The notes under the pieces were generated by a model that did not search any database, was not told the origin of the DNA, and was given only the letters and a program-made list of their open reading frames with translations. A program made the position numbers and the translations under genes. From Leishmania panamensis (Eukaryota > Euglenozoa > Kinetoplastea > Trypanosomatida > Trypanosomatidae): DNA of 64,000 nucleotides. How positions within the stretch are numbered: position 1 is the first letter of the stretch; the number at the start of each line of letters is the position of its first letter. Of this stretch, positions 12,110-22,288 are shown piece by piece. The stretch spans positions 1,279,123-1,343,122 of the forward strand of contig NC_025879.1 in NCBI RefSeq assembly GCF_000755165.1, given 5' to 3'.

Positions 12110-12189
12110 CTCTAGTTGCGCCCGTCTCTCTCTCTCTCTCTCTCTCCTCCACCTCGTCTTGCCTCTCTTGCTCGACGTTCGCTTCTCAG
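12110..12189 (+). promoter_or_regulatory. Candidate spliced-leader acceptor for the 816-aa protein gene
   Basis: A long TC-repeat tract around 12122-12187 is followed by AG at 12188-12189, giving a 5' UTR of only about 14 nt before the ATG at 12204. This supports 12204 rather than the in-frame ATG at 11811, which lies upstream of the tract. A second AG lies at 12201-12202. Confidence 0.5.
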
Positions 12190-12203
12190 CGGCACGGATC
12201 AGC

Positions 12204-14654
12204 ATGACTGACCGCACGGAGATTGCATCCTCTACATCGGAGGACGAGTACACGTTTCTAGCCTTCTCCCTGGAGAACACGTCTGAGACAGTGGAAAGAG
12301 TCGAGAAGCAAATGGTAGGGAAGACGGATGCTATCATTACTCACATCACCAGCGCAGAGGACTCGCGCAGCTCGACCACGCCGGAGAGTGAGTCTTTTGT
12401 GTTTACTACTATGGCTGTCACCCCTATTTCCCTAGCGGTGGCCATGTTGTGCGGATCGTCTGTGCAGAAGGTACTGGAGGCCTGCATGGATCCAGTGTTT
12501 CTCACCGCCTCGACAGATATGAATGCCGATAATATTGCCGCGGATGTTCTCTCCCTGATGGACTCGGCTATGACAGTCCATGTGCCTGCCCTCGCTGATC
12601 TCTCTTGCCTGGAACCCTTCTTCGCCGGCTACACTCGCTGCGAACGCATCGACGCGGTACTGAGCGCGGCCCGTGCCTCCAGCAAGCTGATACTGCGCGA
12701 CGACCTTCCTGTGCCGTCCTCCAGTACGTGTATGCTTTCAGTGGACGCGTTTGAAGGGACCAGGCTGCGCGTCGGCTTTCGCAGTCACACTGCTGACGAA
12801 ACTTACAGTGTGGAGATGCTGAAGCATCGGCTGCACACGTCTGAGTGCGAGGCTTCTCTTCACTCGTTGTTTCATTACCGACTGGGGGCCACCACGTCAC
12901 AGCAGAATACGCGGAACGTCGAACTTTCCAGCAATGCTTTGTGTGGGCAAAGTGCCGCGCTTGCCTCACCTGTCGCTGCTCATCAGGCACACGTGGAGTT
13001 GGAGGCGAGCCCGCTTCTCAAGGATGTTTGTGAGTCTCGCTCAGACGACACCTGCGTTTCCAGAAGAGCCCTGCCGGTCGCTTGTGCGTTCCCTGTCGCG
13101 GTGGGTGAGGAGCCCGCAGGCATTGCGATTTGCGAGTCACGTAGCATGCAACTGGGCCCGTGCCCCATTGACAAGGAGCCGCTCCATGCAGGTAGCCGTG
13201 GCTGTGCCGCTGACCACCACAGGAATCTTTACACCTCTATGCCGCGCATGTGTGCGCCGATACCCAAACCACTGCTCACTATCGACGCCATCCTCACAGA
13301 TACTGATTTCAAATTTCATGAGGAAACAGCAAGTAGCGGCGTGAGGGAGGCAACTTCTATGTCCACGACGAGGTCCGGTTCGCCGGGGCCCACCACGTCC
13401 TCCTCCGTCACCGCCACCACAACCGCCACGGAGAAGTTGTGCATCAGCATGAGCGCCGCGCCGTCCTTTCACAAGAGCGTACTGAACGCGACTATCGGCG
13501 CCACTTCCGTTGGTGACTTTTGTTTCCCAGCAAACGCTGTCCGCTTCCGCAGCCTGTTGACTCTCTGCGAGGATTCTGCCGCTTGCCCCATAGACGCCAG
13601 CGAGGCCATGACAGAGGAGAAACTGATGGGCTCGGCCATGCCCCGTCTGTACGCCCCAGTTGACGTGTGTGCAGGCACCTCGTGTGAGAGCATGGATGGC
13701 GTGGCAGAGCCATGGAGGAAGGGTTCTGCTACTCCACTGCACACGGGCATAGGCAGGCTGCCATCCACCTTCCTCCACAAGAAGGGGCTCATGCCTGCAG
13801 GGAGTCCACCGAAGGCAATAGGGGTTTGGGTGCCGCAAGCCCCGTGCCCTGTTGGCACTTCCCTGAAGCCTGATGGAGCTCCACCTGTCGCTGGGCTACC
13901 CCCGACGCCTCTGCTGATGGTACCCATCCCTACTGATAATGTTTCCTGCAGCAGTGCCGACGACTGTGGGTCGGCGCATGAATTGCAGGCGACGTACCAG
14001 ACATCGCACTGCCTCTTGTCAGGGTCGCACTACCGCCGCCATGACCCATACAGCATGACTGGGTTCCTGGCGTGTGCACAGAACAGCAACGCCTCTTCTT
14101 TATCGCAGGTAAACATGCCCAATTCCTGTGTCTCGACTTTGTCCGCGCAGTTGAGGCATTCCACTGATGCTTACCCGAGTAGCGCCACTAGAGAAGTGAA
14201 GTTCTGCTTCCAAGACCCGCTGATCAAGGCTTCTGCGTGGCTCCTGGAGCGCCGCCACTTCTGGCAGAGGGATGCCACCTATACCCCGTCATCTGAGTGG
14301 GAGGGCGCACTGCACTCCAATACGCACGACGACTCTTTGGACGAGAACAGTGATGCCGAAGAGGCTTCATGTCGATCGTTGCCGATGCACAATGCTGTGG
14401 TGGCCGCTACACTCGCTGAACCAAGATCAGCTTCAGCCAACCTCTCTCTGAGGCCTATAGACGCAGATCTCGCCTCGCCTGCCGGCGCCACTGCGGCCGC
14501 CATAGCCCCCAAGTCGTACGCTGAGGCGGCTCGCCGAGGCATCGTGGTTGCTTCCTCCGCTGTGGTCACCGCTGTCGATACAGCCGAGACACAATTGACT
14601 TTGTCTGTGCAGGAGAGCTGCGCTTCTCGCCTCTCTGCTGCGAAAAGGTTGTAG
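12204..14654 (+). CDS. Hypothetical protein, 816 aa, no recognised domain
   Basis: I do not recognise a family. The protein begins with an acidic, helix-prone segment (residues about 1-45) and is otherwise rich in Ser, Thr, Ala and Pro with scattered Cys. It has a Ser/Thr-rich low-complexity stretch near residues 385-410, a Pro/Gly-rich part near 535-575, an acidic patch (DDSLDENSDAEEAS) around 709-722 and an Ala-rich C-terminal part. No signal peptide or membrane segment is evident from the chosen start, so a soluble, largely disordered protein is likely. The same frame continues upstream to an ATG at 11811, but the extra 131 residues are translated pyrimidine tract and lie before the probable splice acceptor. 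The GC-rich codon use supports real coding. Confidence 0.8.
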   Translation: MTDRTEIASSTSEDEYTFLAFSLENTSETVERVEKQMVGKTDAIITHITSAEDSRSSTTPESESFVFTTMAVTPISLAVAMLCGSSVQKVLEACMDPVFLTASTDMNADNIAADVLSLMDSAMTVHVPALADLSCLEPFFAGYTRCERIDAVLSAARASSKLILRDDLPVPSSSTCMLSVDAFEGTRLRVGFRSHTADETYSVEMLKHRLHTSECEASLHSLFHYRLGATTSQQNTRNVELSSNALCGQSAALASPVAAHQAHVELEASPLLKDVCESRSDDTCVSRRALPVACAFPVAVGEEPAGIAICESRSMQLGPCPIDKEPLHAGSRGCAADHHRNLYTSMPRMCAPIPKPLLTIDAILTDTDFKFHEETASSGVREATSMSTTRSGSPGPTTSSSVTATTTATEKLCISMSAAPSFHKSVLNATIGATSVGDFCFPANAVRFRSLLTLCEDSAACPIDASEAMTEEKLMGSAMPRLYAPVDVCAGTSCESMDGVAEPWRKGSATPLHTGIGRLPSTFLHKKGLMPAGSPPKAIGVWVPQAPCPVGTSLKPDGAPPVAGLPPTPLLMVPIPTDNVSCSSADDCGSAHELQATYQTSHCLLSGSHYRRHDPYSMTGFLACAQNSNASSLSQVNMPNSCVSTLSAQLRHSTDAYPSSATREVKFCFQDPLIKASAWLLERRHFWQRDATYTPSSEWEGALHSNTHDDSLDENSDAEEASCRSLPMHNAVVAATLAEPRSASANLSLRPIDADLASPAGATAAAIAPKSYAEAARRGIVVASSAVVTAVDTAETQLTLSVQESCASRLSAAKRL

Positions 14655-16334
14655 GGCGCTTATTCTAGTGCGGCCACCAGGACGATCGCCACGCCAAAGC
14701 GGGTGTCTGTGTGTCTAAGAAAGGAAGGACAGCAACGCCGGCGAGCTACGAAAGAGCCTCGTGCAAGCGCACGCAGGAAATCGAAGACGCAAGTCCACTC
14801 CTCTCATGTACTTTTTCAAAAGCTACGCAGCACCCACCACTTTACGAACGCATACGAGCCCATACAGGCAAGCCCCGCGAAACAAGCGAATTTTCATGTC
14901 TCTCCCTCTCTATGAGCGTGTGCGTGTGTTGCCCGCCCACCTTCTTTTATTTCCGTCATTTGTCTCAATTTTTTTTTTTTCGGTTCAGCTTTTTTCCGCA
15001 CACGTGATACGACTTCACGAGGCATCTGCGAAGTTGCGTGCGCGGACGCGCAGGAGATTATATGACTCTCAGCCAGTAAAACGGAAAGAGGAAACAAAGC
15101 TAATCGTGTGGTGCAGATGCTGACTTGATTTCGCTGACGCGTAGTTGTGCAAGAGAGAAAGCGACCAAAGAGAAGAAAAAAAAAACGGTGAGTGGCACAC
15201 CATTGCAAAGGAAAAAAGAAGTACGGCGCACACTACCGCTTCGCTGTGAGTGCAACGCGTGTTGTGCCTCAGTCCTCTTCTCTTCTTCTCCTCCCCTTGC
15301 ACGCGCAAAAAAAAAACACACACACACATACTTGCCTAAGTGTGTCTTGTTTCTCTCTTTCTTGCTCATGCATCTGTATATACTTGTGTCGCATGTAGGG
15401 AAGAAGGAAACTGAAGCGGCAGAGGGAAAAGAGTGAAGAAGCCTACGGAAGAGGATAGGCAACATGCACACGGACCTGCCCAAGAACCAGCAGGATAAAT
15501 CCGTAAGGCGACTTACAAAGCCCAGACATACATACAATTATACCTGTGACACTGAAAAGCCTCCTCCAGGAAGGACTACCTTCTAACTTTCCAACTCTTC
15601 GCAAAGCAGAGAAGTGTAAGCGTCGCACGTGCGCTTCACCCTGATGAATGTTATGCATTCTTTTTTTTTCGTTCTGCTCTTCATTGCTTCTTCAGTTTTA
15701 ACTTGCAGTCCTGTGCGGTTTGCCCCCCTCTTTTTCATTTTGTGAGTGTCCTCTTCTCTTTCCCCCTTTAAGGCGCTATGTTTGATAGGTGTTGACGTTA
15801 TCTGACGCACGCAGCTACGCACCCGCTCTTCTGTTGATATGCGCTGAACATCGATTTGCTACATCAAAACAAAAGACTCGTTTTTCTTTTTTTTTTGGTG
15901 TTTGTCTTTACTTTTCTACTTCAACTCTTCTCGCCACATTTCGAGTGGGCGAAAAAGAAAGGCGACAAAGCCTGTACACGCTGACCTCTGATGCGTCGCG
16001 CCAGAGCTGCAGTGCACGTGTGCCTCTCCCAGTGGGTCTATTTTATGTTTTTTTTTTTGTTTCTCCTCTCCTCTTTTTTTTTTTCTTCCATCTCCTCCCG
16101 TACGCCTTCAGTCTATTCTTCTTTTTTACTTCGTTTTGTTTTATTTTGGAGCAGCATGTCGCTTGCGTCCTTCTCTTTACTCACCACGCTGACGACCCCC
16201 CTTTCGCTTTGGCACAATCACCCGCTCCCCACCTTCTTTGCTACCCCCTGCCCTTTTCCTTTATTTTTCGTCTGCCTTTAATTACCGTTTCTTTTTTATT
16301 TTTCTTTCTGCTGTTCTCTGCGTTAGCCTGTGCA

Positions 16335-17115
16335 CCCCCCCTCACCCCCTGATGATGTCCTGTGCCGCCTCGGCACGTGGCACCAGCGTCCAGTGCCCCA
16401 CTCTTTCTGGGGAAGCCAGAGGCCTGCGGCCTGGCCTCGCGTGCGGCTGTGCGGACTCTTGGTGTCGGCGGCCAGCTCTGGGCTGGCGCTGTGCCGCAGA
16501 GGCTTGCGGTGATGGCCAGACTCGTATCAGCCCAGCACGAGTCGGGCTAACGGCTCAGCAAACGCTGGACGAGGCGATCCGTACGACTCAACGCCGCAGT
16601 GCACGCGTGCGACGTTGGTGGCACCGCTCCCATCCGCCCGGCCAGGCCGATGCCGCACAGGTGCCAGAGGCATGACGAGAACGCCCCGCAGCGCGCCATT
16701 GAGTTCTCCAGGCTCCCCATGTAGAGCGTCGCCACACCACAGTACGGCACGCCGCCGCTTGAAGCAACGAGGGGAGGGGGCGAGGCATGGCGCACAGGCG
16801 GGGGCGCGGGGTCTGTGAGGGCCCTCACCTGAGGCCGGCTCGCTTCCTCCTCGACCGGCGGCCGGCATGTGCCTGGACCACACCCATGCTACCCGCACAA
16901 CAGACGCCCGCGCCCAGGACCCTGAGCGCGGCCTGCGCGGATCGAGGCGCGCAGTCCAGCCAAGTCCGTCTGGCGCCGATCGCGCCGCACGTATCCGCGC
17001 TGTGAACGGGGAAGGACGAGGAGGACCCCTGACCCGCATGGCCCGACTCGACGGCAGGACGGCTCGCCCTGGACGCGCAGGATGCGGCCGCGGCGCAACA
17101 CAGAGCCACGGGTGG
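16335..17115 (+). mobile_element. SIDER-like degenerate retroposon (probably SIDER2 type)
   Basis: This block of about 780 bp stands out from its flanks: it is GC- and CpG-rich, has no pyrimidine tracts and no long + strand reading frame. Near its left end, at about 16365-16405, the sequence CACGTGGCACCAGCGTCCAG resembles the 79-nt signature (ACGTGGTGCCAG-type core) shared by ingi/L1Tc elements and Leishmania SIDERs, which puts the element in the + orientation. Length, GC content and intergenic position fit this short, inactive retroposon family, known for placement in 3' UTRs and effects on mRNA stability. The ends are approximate, and I did not identify target-site duplications or a clear A-rich tail. 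The identification rests on recalled family features. Confidence 0.65.
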
Positions 17116-18575
17116 GCTGTGGTTGTATGCGTGTATGCGCTGACGTGTTCGTGGTGGAGTGCACACGCTGAAGAGATGTCTCATGTATGTTTAGTGTTTT
17201 TTTTCCTTTAAGCTCTAGGGCTACTCTCGCTGGTCGCTTTAGTATCCGCTTTCTCCTCGTCGTTTTCTCTTGCTTCAACACATCGATTACTTGCCTATAC
17301 CTGCTCAAGGGTTCTTTAGGCTTTCTCTCTCTCTCTCTCTGTGCGTGCGTGCGTGTATGGGTATGTGCCTCTCTCTCTTTCCTTTTCCTCCCGTGTGTGC
17401 GCAGGAGTGAGCGAAGGGGAGTACTTGTGAAGCTCCTCGCCAGTATGGGTATCACTTGTTGTGTCTCTTCTCGTCAATGTCTTCGTCTTATCGCTTGTAG
17501 GGCTGCGGTATCGGAAAGCATCATGTTTAGTGGGCATCCTCTAATTCTAAGCCATGGCACCGAGAGAAGGTGCAGCAGTTGTCATTGCAGTGGTGGCTGT
17601 GTTTTGTGTGCGAGGTATAGTATGAACGACGGAGGAAAAAGGGACAAGGCGGCGGGCAGGAAGGGGAGCTCAAGCGAGAGTCTCGTGTTTCTGTGAGAGT
17701 AGGGCAAGACTACAGAGGAAGGGGAAGGGGTCATCTTTGTTCTCAGGCGGTGCCTCTTTCTCCACTCACGTCTCTCCTTCTGTTTTCCCCTTTCAGGCAC
17801 TGTCGCCTCACTTTGTCATTTTCGTCGTCTACCTTTCTCGTTTGTCTACTTCCCCACACAATGCAACCCCCAGTCACCCTCCCCCTTTCTTACCTCTTCT
17901 TCGTTAACCCCCTCACACAACTTCCCTCTCCCTCTTTTTTTTGTTCTTGCTCGCTTGCTTTGCTCGACGTATCCGCTTCTTCATCTCGATTCACTTCTCT
18001 GGGAGAGTTTGTGTGGGTATCTCTTCAGCTGGCCACGACAATTGAAGTGACGGCTGCCGCGACAAGCTAAGACGTTGCTGCGTGCAGCGGACTCCCACCC
18101 ACCAGCGTGTGTGTGTGACGTGGAAGGGTGCGTTGTTTGTGCGCGTTTTCTTTTACCTCCTTTTGTATTCAATTCTTCTACACTTTTCTTTCCACTGAAG
18201 CTCCTCTGCCGGCGTCGCAAGCGCGCTTTTTCTCTGTGGTGTGGGTTCTCAAGCTGCGGGATTTTTTTCTTCTCTAGTCTAAATGTATCTCGGTTACCAC
18301 TGTCTTGCCTGTACCTTATTCTCCTCGCCTCTTTCCCTCTTCCCCGTTTCCTCATTTTGGTCTCACTCGCTCGACTCTTTCTCATCACGTGTCTGTGCAT
18401 ATGATGGTCTCTCTAATCACCATCAGCATCGGAGTTAACACGGAGAAGAAGTGAGGGGGGTGGCCGGAAAAGCAACCTACACAGGGACGAAGAGAACACC
18501 GAGTGAGAATGGCGGTTAGTTACTCGGGTTAACAGAAACATTTATTCAAAGTCACGACAGTACAGGTGCGCACCT

Positions 18576-18600
18576 CCACCCACACCCACACCCACACACA
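18576..18600. repeat. CACCCA-type short tandem repeat
   Basis: A run of CACCCA/CCCACA units in an otherwise mixed spacer. It is a simple repeat with no further feature attached. Confidence 0.8.
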
Positions 18601-19980
18601 GATGATGACCGAAGGCAGAAGCGACGAGTAGGGGAGACCTATACATCTCTATATGTTTTTTTTCGTCTGCCAGCACCTGTGTGTCTGTGCATGGCTGCGT
18701 GCTCTCTTTCCCCCGCTTCCTCCCTTCGGAGCTGCCTTTTCCTCTTACGCTCAGTGCGTAGGTGAAGGCATGTGTGTTTGTGTATGGGCGTGCGAGTAAT
18801 GGATTGCCGCTCTGCCACAGAAAAGGAAGAAGAATAGCGAAGAACTACGGCAGTGCACCGCACCAGTGTTTTGAGGGCGATGCTTGTGTGGGGAGCTTCG
18901 GCTGGTTCGATAAGATTGGGAAAAAAATCTGAACGCACAAACATAATGTCATCGACACGTTAAAATCGAATGCGCGCACTTTTTTTTTGCTTCTCTCTCT
19001 CAGTGTGCCACATGTGAGAATTTGCTCATTTGCATTCACTCATGTGGGTGCGTATACATGGCTTCACTCCTTCCCCTTTTATCTCACACATATGAAATGA
19101 AAGGCGCAGCCTTCAAGCTAAAGTGGAAATCGAAAAAGCAAAAGGAAATCGGCACAAAGTAAGAGACGCCTCCGTTCACGATGTGCCGAGTGTTCTTCAG
19201 GGGTGCTGCCATGCGCGCATGTCCGTGGACAGATGTTTGAGTGGGAACTTCGCGTCGTGGCACGCAGCCACAGCTGGCAAGGCGGTGCTCCCTCCCCCTA
19301 CCCCTAGCCCCCTGTTAGCGTCCACCCCTCGAAGTGAGGAAGGTGTCTCTTGCCCACGCTTTCTTTTTTTTTCTCGAACGAAAAGCGACTGGTGAGTAGC
19401 AAGGGGTGGAGTGACACGGAGGGAATGTGTCTTTGCATCTCAAGCCTGGTTCCCCCTTCATCCACAGATGAATCTACATGCAGTAAGCCTATCATTGGCT
19501 TCATGATTGTGCGTGCAGCGAAAGGCCCCCCCTGCCACTCTCCTTTCCCACTTGCACGCCTCTTTCCTTTTCTCTCGCAAGGCGCTTTTCATCGTCTCAT
19601 TTCTCTTAACCTTCTTCCTCCCTCCCCTCCCCTCTTTCACCGCCACCCCCACACGCTATTCACCGGGAATATTCCTCCTTTTCGTCATTCCTTCGGTGCT
19701 TTTCATTACAGCTCGGCTTCCCTTACAGAAACACACCAGAGCCCAAGAGTCAACAGCAGCGGTCTATCAACAGGGGCAGGGAAGTGGACACAGCGGTGAC
19801 GCAGACGCATCCTCACCAGAAGAGAAGGAAGGGTGAGTCACACGGGTCGCCTCTTGCACCTTTCCGAGGTTGCGCTTCTCTTTCGTTATCGTGGTGGCGT
19901 CACTCACTTTTTGCTCCACCGAGAGCCAAAAGGGGTTCCAGCGTGTAAACACGCACCTCCCTCGCTCGTTTTGCGTCAAC

Positions 19981-20703
19981 ATGAGCTCCTTCACCCCATC
20001 CACGCCGCTGAGCTACCAGGGCGGTGGCGGTGGTGGCATCCGCGATATCGGCACCGTCACGTCCGGCATGGCCATTATGAACTTTGATCAGAAGACAAAG
20101 CCGTACACGCGCAGCGATCTCGTGCAGTTTCTGATGAACTACCAGGCCAATCTGAATGAGGTGGAGCTGCGACTTGTGGAGAAAGGTATGGTGGGCACCT
20201 TTGTTGGCATACCAGTGTTCTTTGGTGCTGGATACTTCCTAAGTGGCCGGCTTGGCTGGCATCGCGTGGTGCGAGCCATGGCGCCGCTGAGCGAGGAAGG
20301 ACGGCCGAGTTGGCTCGTTACCCACCTCCCAAAGATCGGTCGCATTGCCTTTGGGCTGTCAGCGGCCACCATCCCCTACATTGCGGTGCAACAGTGGTTT
20401 GTCTCGCGCGTGCTGGAGTTGGATGAGCGGGAGAGCAACTTATCCTTCCACGTCCGGCGACTGATGCTGTCACAGCGCTCCAGCATGATGTTTAAGCGCA
20501 CCGCTACGCGTGAGGTGACAAGAGAGGAGCAGCAGCGCCTGCTGCGCGAGGCCGAGGCACACGTAAATGAGAATCGCAGTGGTCAACGTGTAAGCCAGGG
20601 CCTGGGCACCGGTCCTGTAGACGTGAACCTGCAGCTGGGCCAACAGGTGCTGACACCACTGGCGCAGACAGGCTACAAGCCGATGCCTACGCAGCAGCGA
20701 TAG
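19981..20703 (+). CDS. Conserved-looking membrane protein, 240 aa, two hydrophobic segments
   Basis: I do not recognise a named family. The ATG at 19981 starts an N-terminal Ser/Thr/Gly region (residues 1-40, with a run of six glycines at 14-19), then an amphipathic part. Two hydrophobic segments follow at about 69-88 (GTFVGIPVFFGAGYFLSG) and 119-138 (IGRIAFGLSAATIPYIAVQQ), forming a hairpin around a basic loop. The C-terminal 100 residues are charged and helix-prone (EEQQRLLREAEAH), then Gln/Gly-rich. The arrangement would suit a mitochondrial inner-membrane or other organelle protein, but that is inference. The same frame is open 37 codons upstream of this ATG and includes an ATG at 19870; the downstream start is chosen because the extra residues look like translated UTR. 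Confidence 0.85.
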   Translation: MSSFTPSTPLSYQGGGGGGIRDIGTVTSGMAIMNFDQKTKPYTRSDLVQFLMNYQANLNEVELRLVEKGMVGTFVGIPVFFGAGYFLSGRLGWHRVVRAMAPLSEEGRPSWLVTHLPKIGRIAFGLSAATIPYIAVQQWFVSRVLELDERESNLSFHVRRLMLSQRSSMMFKRTATREVTREEQQRLLREAEAHVNENRSGQRVSQGLGTGPVDVNLQLGQQVLTPLAQTGYKPMPTQQR

Positions 20704-21929
20704 AAGGGGACTGGTGTGGCATCGAACTCAGGCTTGCGCGTGGTCTCTTATGGACCTGAGCTGCAGAAGGGCACCGTGAAACCGCGATACGGTGCGCCCT
20801 CACCTCCATCTCTTTCTTTCGCCTTCCGTAGGCACGTGTGCTATTGACTCGGCTTCTCTCTCCTCGCTGTTTGACGTCGTGCCGAGGGTGCCTTTCGTTT
20901 CTTCTTTTTGCTTCAAGTTTTGATGTGCTGCGTGTGAGCTGGTGCTCTGGGTCAGGACGCGGGTGTGCTGAGGTCCACAAGTGCCTCCTCTTGTTGCTCC
21001 TCGCTGTTGTGAGGATTGGCGAAAAGGCTCCTCGCAGGATGGAGTGTGTGATTCGCCATGTCTTTGACGCGGAGAAGGCGATGGTACTGTGGTGCAGTTT
21101 TCTGTTGCGTAGGTGCTTTTCCTACTGTGGCACACTTCTTCCAGATCCACACTGTCAAGAACGCAACAAGCGCGCTCTCTTCTCCGTGTGTGGCTTCGCA
21201 GCTGTTGCTGATGTGTTTCTCGGATTACCTCATTCCTGTTCTTGAAGGCTTGTCTGCCCTTTCTTTGCCCTCCCCGACAGAGAGAGGGGGGCGCCCACCC
21301 CTGCCACAGTGGCACATGTGCGCCCACTCTCTCTGTTTTTTCACGCGTATCCGCGTTTCACAGGATTCCCTAACACGCGATACGAAAAACAACAAAACTG
21401 CGGCTGCTGACCGCGTGGGAGAAGAAGAGTGAGTATTGAGACGCGTGCACACACACACACACCCACACACAGGTGCATACAGAAGCCTTACTGTGCACCT
21501 GTTATCTCGGTATTCCCTGTGCTCCCTCTTCCCCGCCTCTCTACTTCAATCACCCCCAAGCTTGATGCAAGGTCGTGGTGATGTTCTTCAGAAAGAGGGC
21601 AGTGAGGACCCTCTTTGTCGCTGTTCTTTGTATGCGTCTCACACGGTCGGCACTGACCAGCTCGTCTAGTTGTGGACCTGTGCAGAGATGAATGCACCCA
21701 CTCGAGTCGCTCAGACCTCTTGTGCGAGTCGTTTCCGTTTTCCCTTTTATTCCCTTGGCGTCTGCTGCGCTTTCCACCACTCTTCTTACCACCCAACTCC
21801 TCTCCGTACTCTGCCACTGCTGCTATAGGGCCACCCATCCCACGTTGTGCGCCATCTCCTGCTTTGGCTTCCTACGCCCGGTGGCTCATTTCCTGTGTGG
21901 ACATTTTTGGCAGGACACGTTCTCTCTTC

Positions 21930-22022
21930 TTCATACTTCACTCCCCCTCCCCCTTTTTTTTTTTTACTGCCCCCCCCCTCCCCCCTCCTTTCTCTCTCGA
22001 CGTCACTCATTCTTGCTGTGAG
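21930..22022 (+). promoter_or_regulatory. Candidate spliced-leader acceptor for DnaJ gene
   Basis: A long T- and C-homopolymer-rich tract at about 21940-21998 is followed by the first AG at 22021-22022. The resulting 5' UTR of about 266 nt would include an upstream ATG near 22119. The site is predicted from sequence only. Confidence 0.45.
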
Positions 22023-22204
22023 TGCGCGGGTGCGCGCCAGTGGTGTTATCGAAACGGTGGGAAGCGTTGTTGTTGCTGCCAATCGCCCGAAAAAAAAAGG
22101 CAAGAGTGGGTAAAGCTCATGTGGCGTGCGTCACGACATTGCTGCTGTGCTGCTCTATAGAACCTGCACAGCGTAGGCGCTTCTCCCCTCTTTGAAGTGA
22201 CCCC

Positions 22205-22226
22205 CACACCCACCCACCCACCCACA
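22205..22226. repeat. CCCA tandem repeat
   Basis: Four to five CCCA/CACC tetranucleotide units in the probable 5' UTR of the DnaJ gene. Confidence 0.8.
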
Positions 22227-22288
22227 CATACATACACAATCACAACAGCAACAATTCATCGACTCACCAACTTCCGCTGCCATAGGGA

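Larger units (their letters stand above)
6400..12203 (+). other. 5.8-kb gene-free stretch rich in microsatellites
   Basis: I find no credible gene on either strand in this stretch, the longest in the window. It is a mosaic of T/C-rich tracts, TG/CG repeats (6730-6798, near 7798-7810, near 8028-8052, near 9642-9658, near 9820-9842), TC repeats (near 10998-11024 and 12126-12150) and G-rich patches such as 7208-7219. A 16-nt perfect palindrome (TGAGAGCGCGCTCTCA) lies at 6487-6502 in the proximal CCT1 3' UTR. The open frames seen, for example 10450-11385 and 11811-12203, translate these tracts and have no domain-like sequence. The stretch probably consists of long UTRs plus spacer; a non-coding RNA cannot be excluded. 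Confidence 0.65.
14655..19980 (+). other. 5.3-kb spacer containing a SIDER-like retroposon
   Basis: No credible protein-coding gene is seen. The flanks are T/C-rich with TC, TG and CA repeats (CA near 15315-15330; a CACCCA-type repeat at 18576-18600). The only compositionally distinct block is the GC-rich element at about 16335-17115, annotated separately. The part from about 19530 to 19710 is a strong pyrimidine region that may serve trans-splicing of the next gene. Confidence 0.65.
20704..22288 (+). other. Intergenic spacer; UTRs of 240-aa protein and DnaJ
   Basis: No gene is seen. An imperfect stem lies at about 20777-20806, where GGGCACCGT pairs with ACGGTGCGCCC around a 2-nt bulge, some 75 nt past the stop codon. 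Further on are T/C-rich DNA, the probable DnaJ splice acceptor near 22021 and a CCCA repeat at about 22205-22226. Confidence 0.65.

Noticed and set aside
11811..12203. N-terminal extension of the 816-aa protein from an upstream ATG
   Set aside because: The extra 131 residues are translated pyrimidine tract, and the likely splice acceptor at 12188-12189 lies downstream of that ATG.
16527..17455. Overlapping minus-strand frames of 170 and 188 codons around 16.5-17.5 kb
   Set aside because: They fall in or across the GC-rich SIDER-like element, where long fortuitous open frames are expected, and are antisense to the gene cluster.
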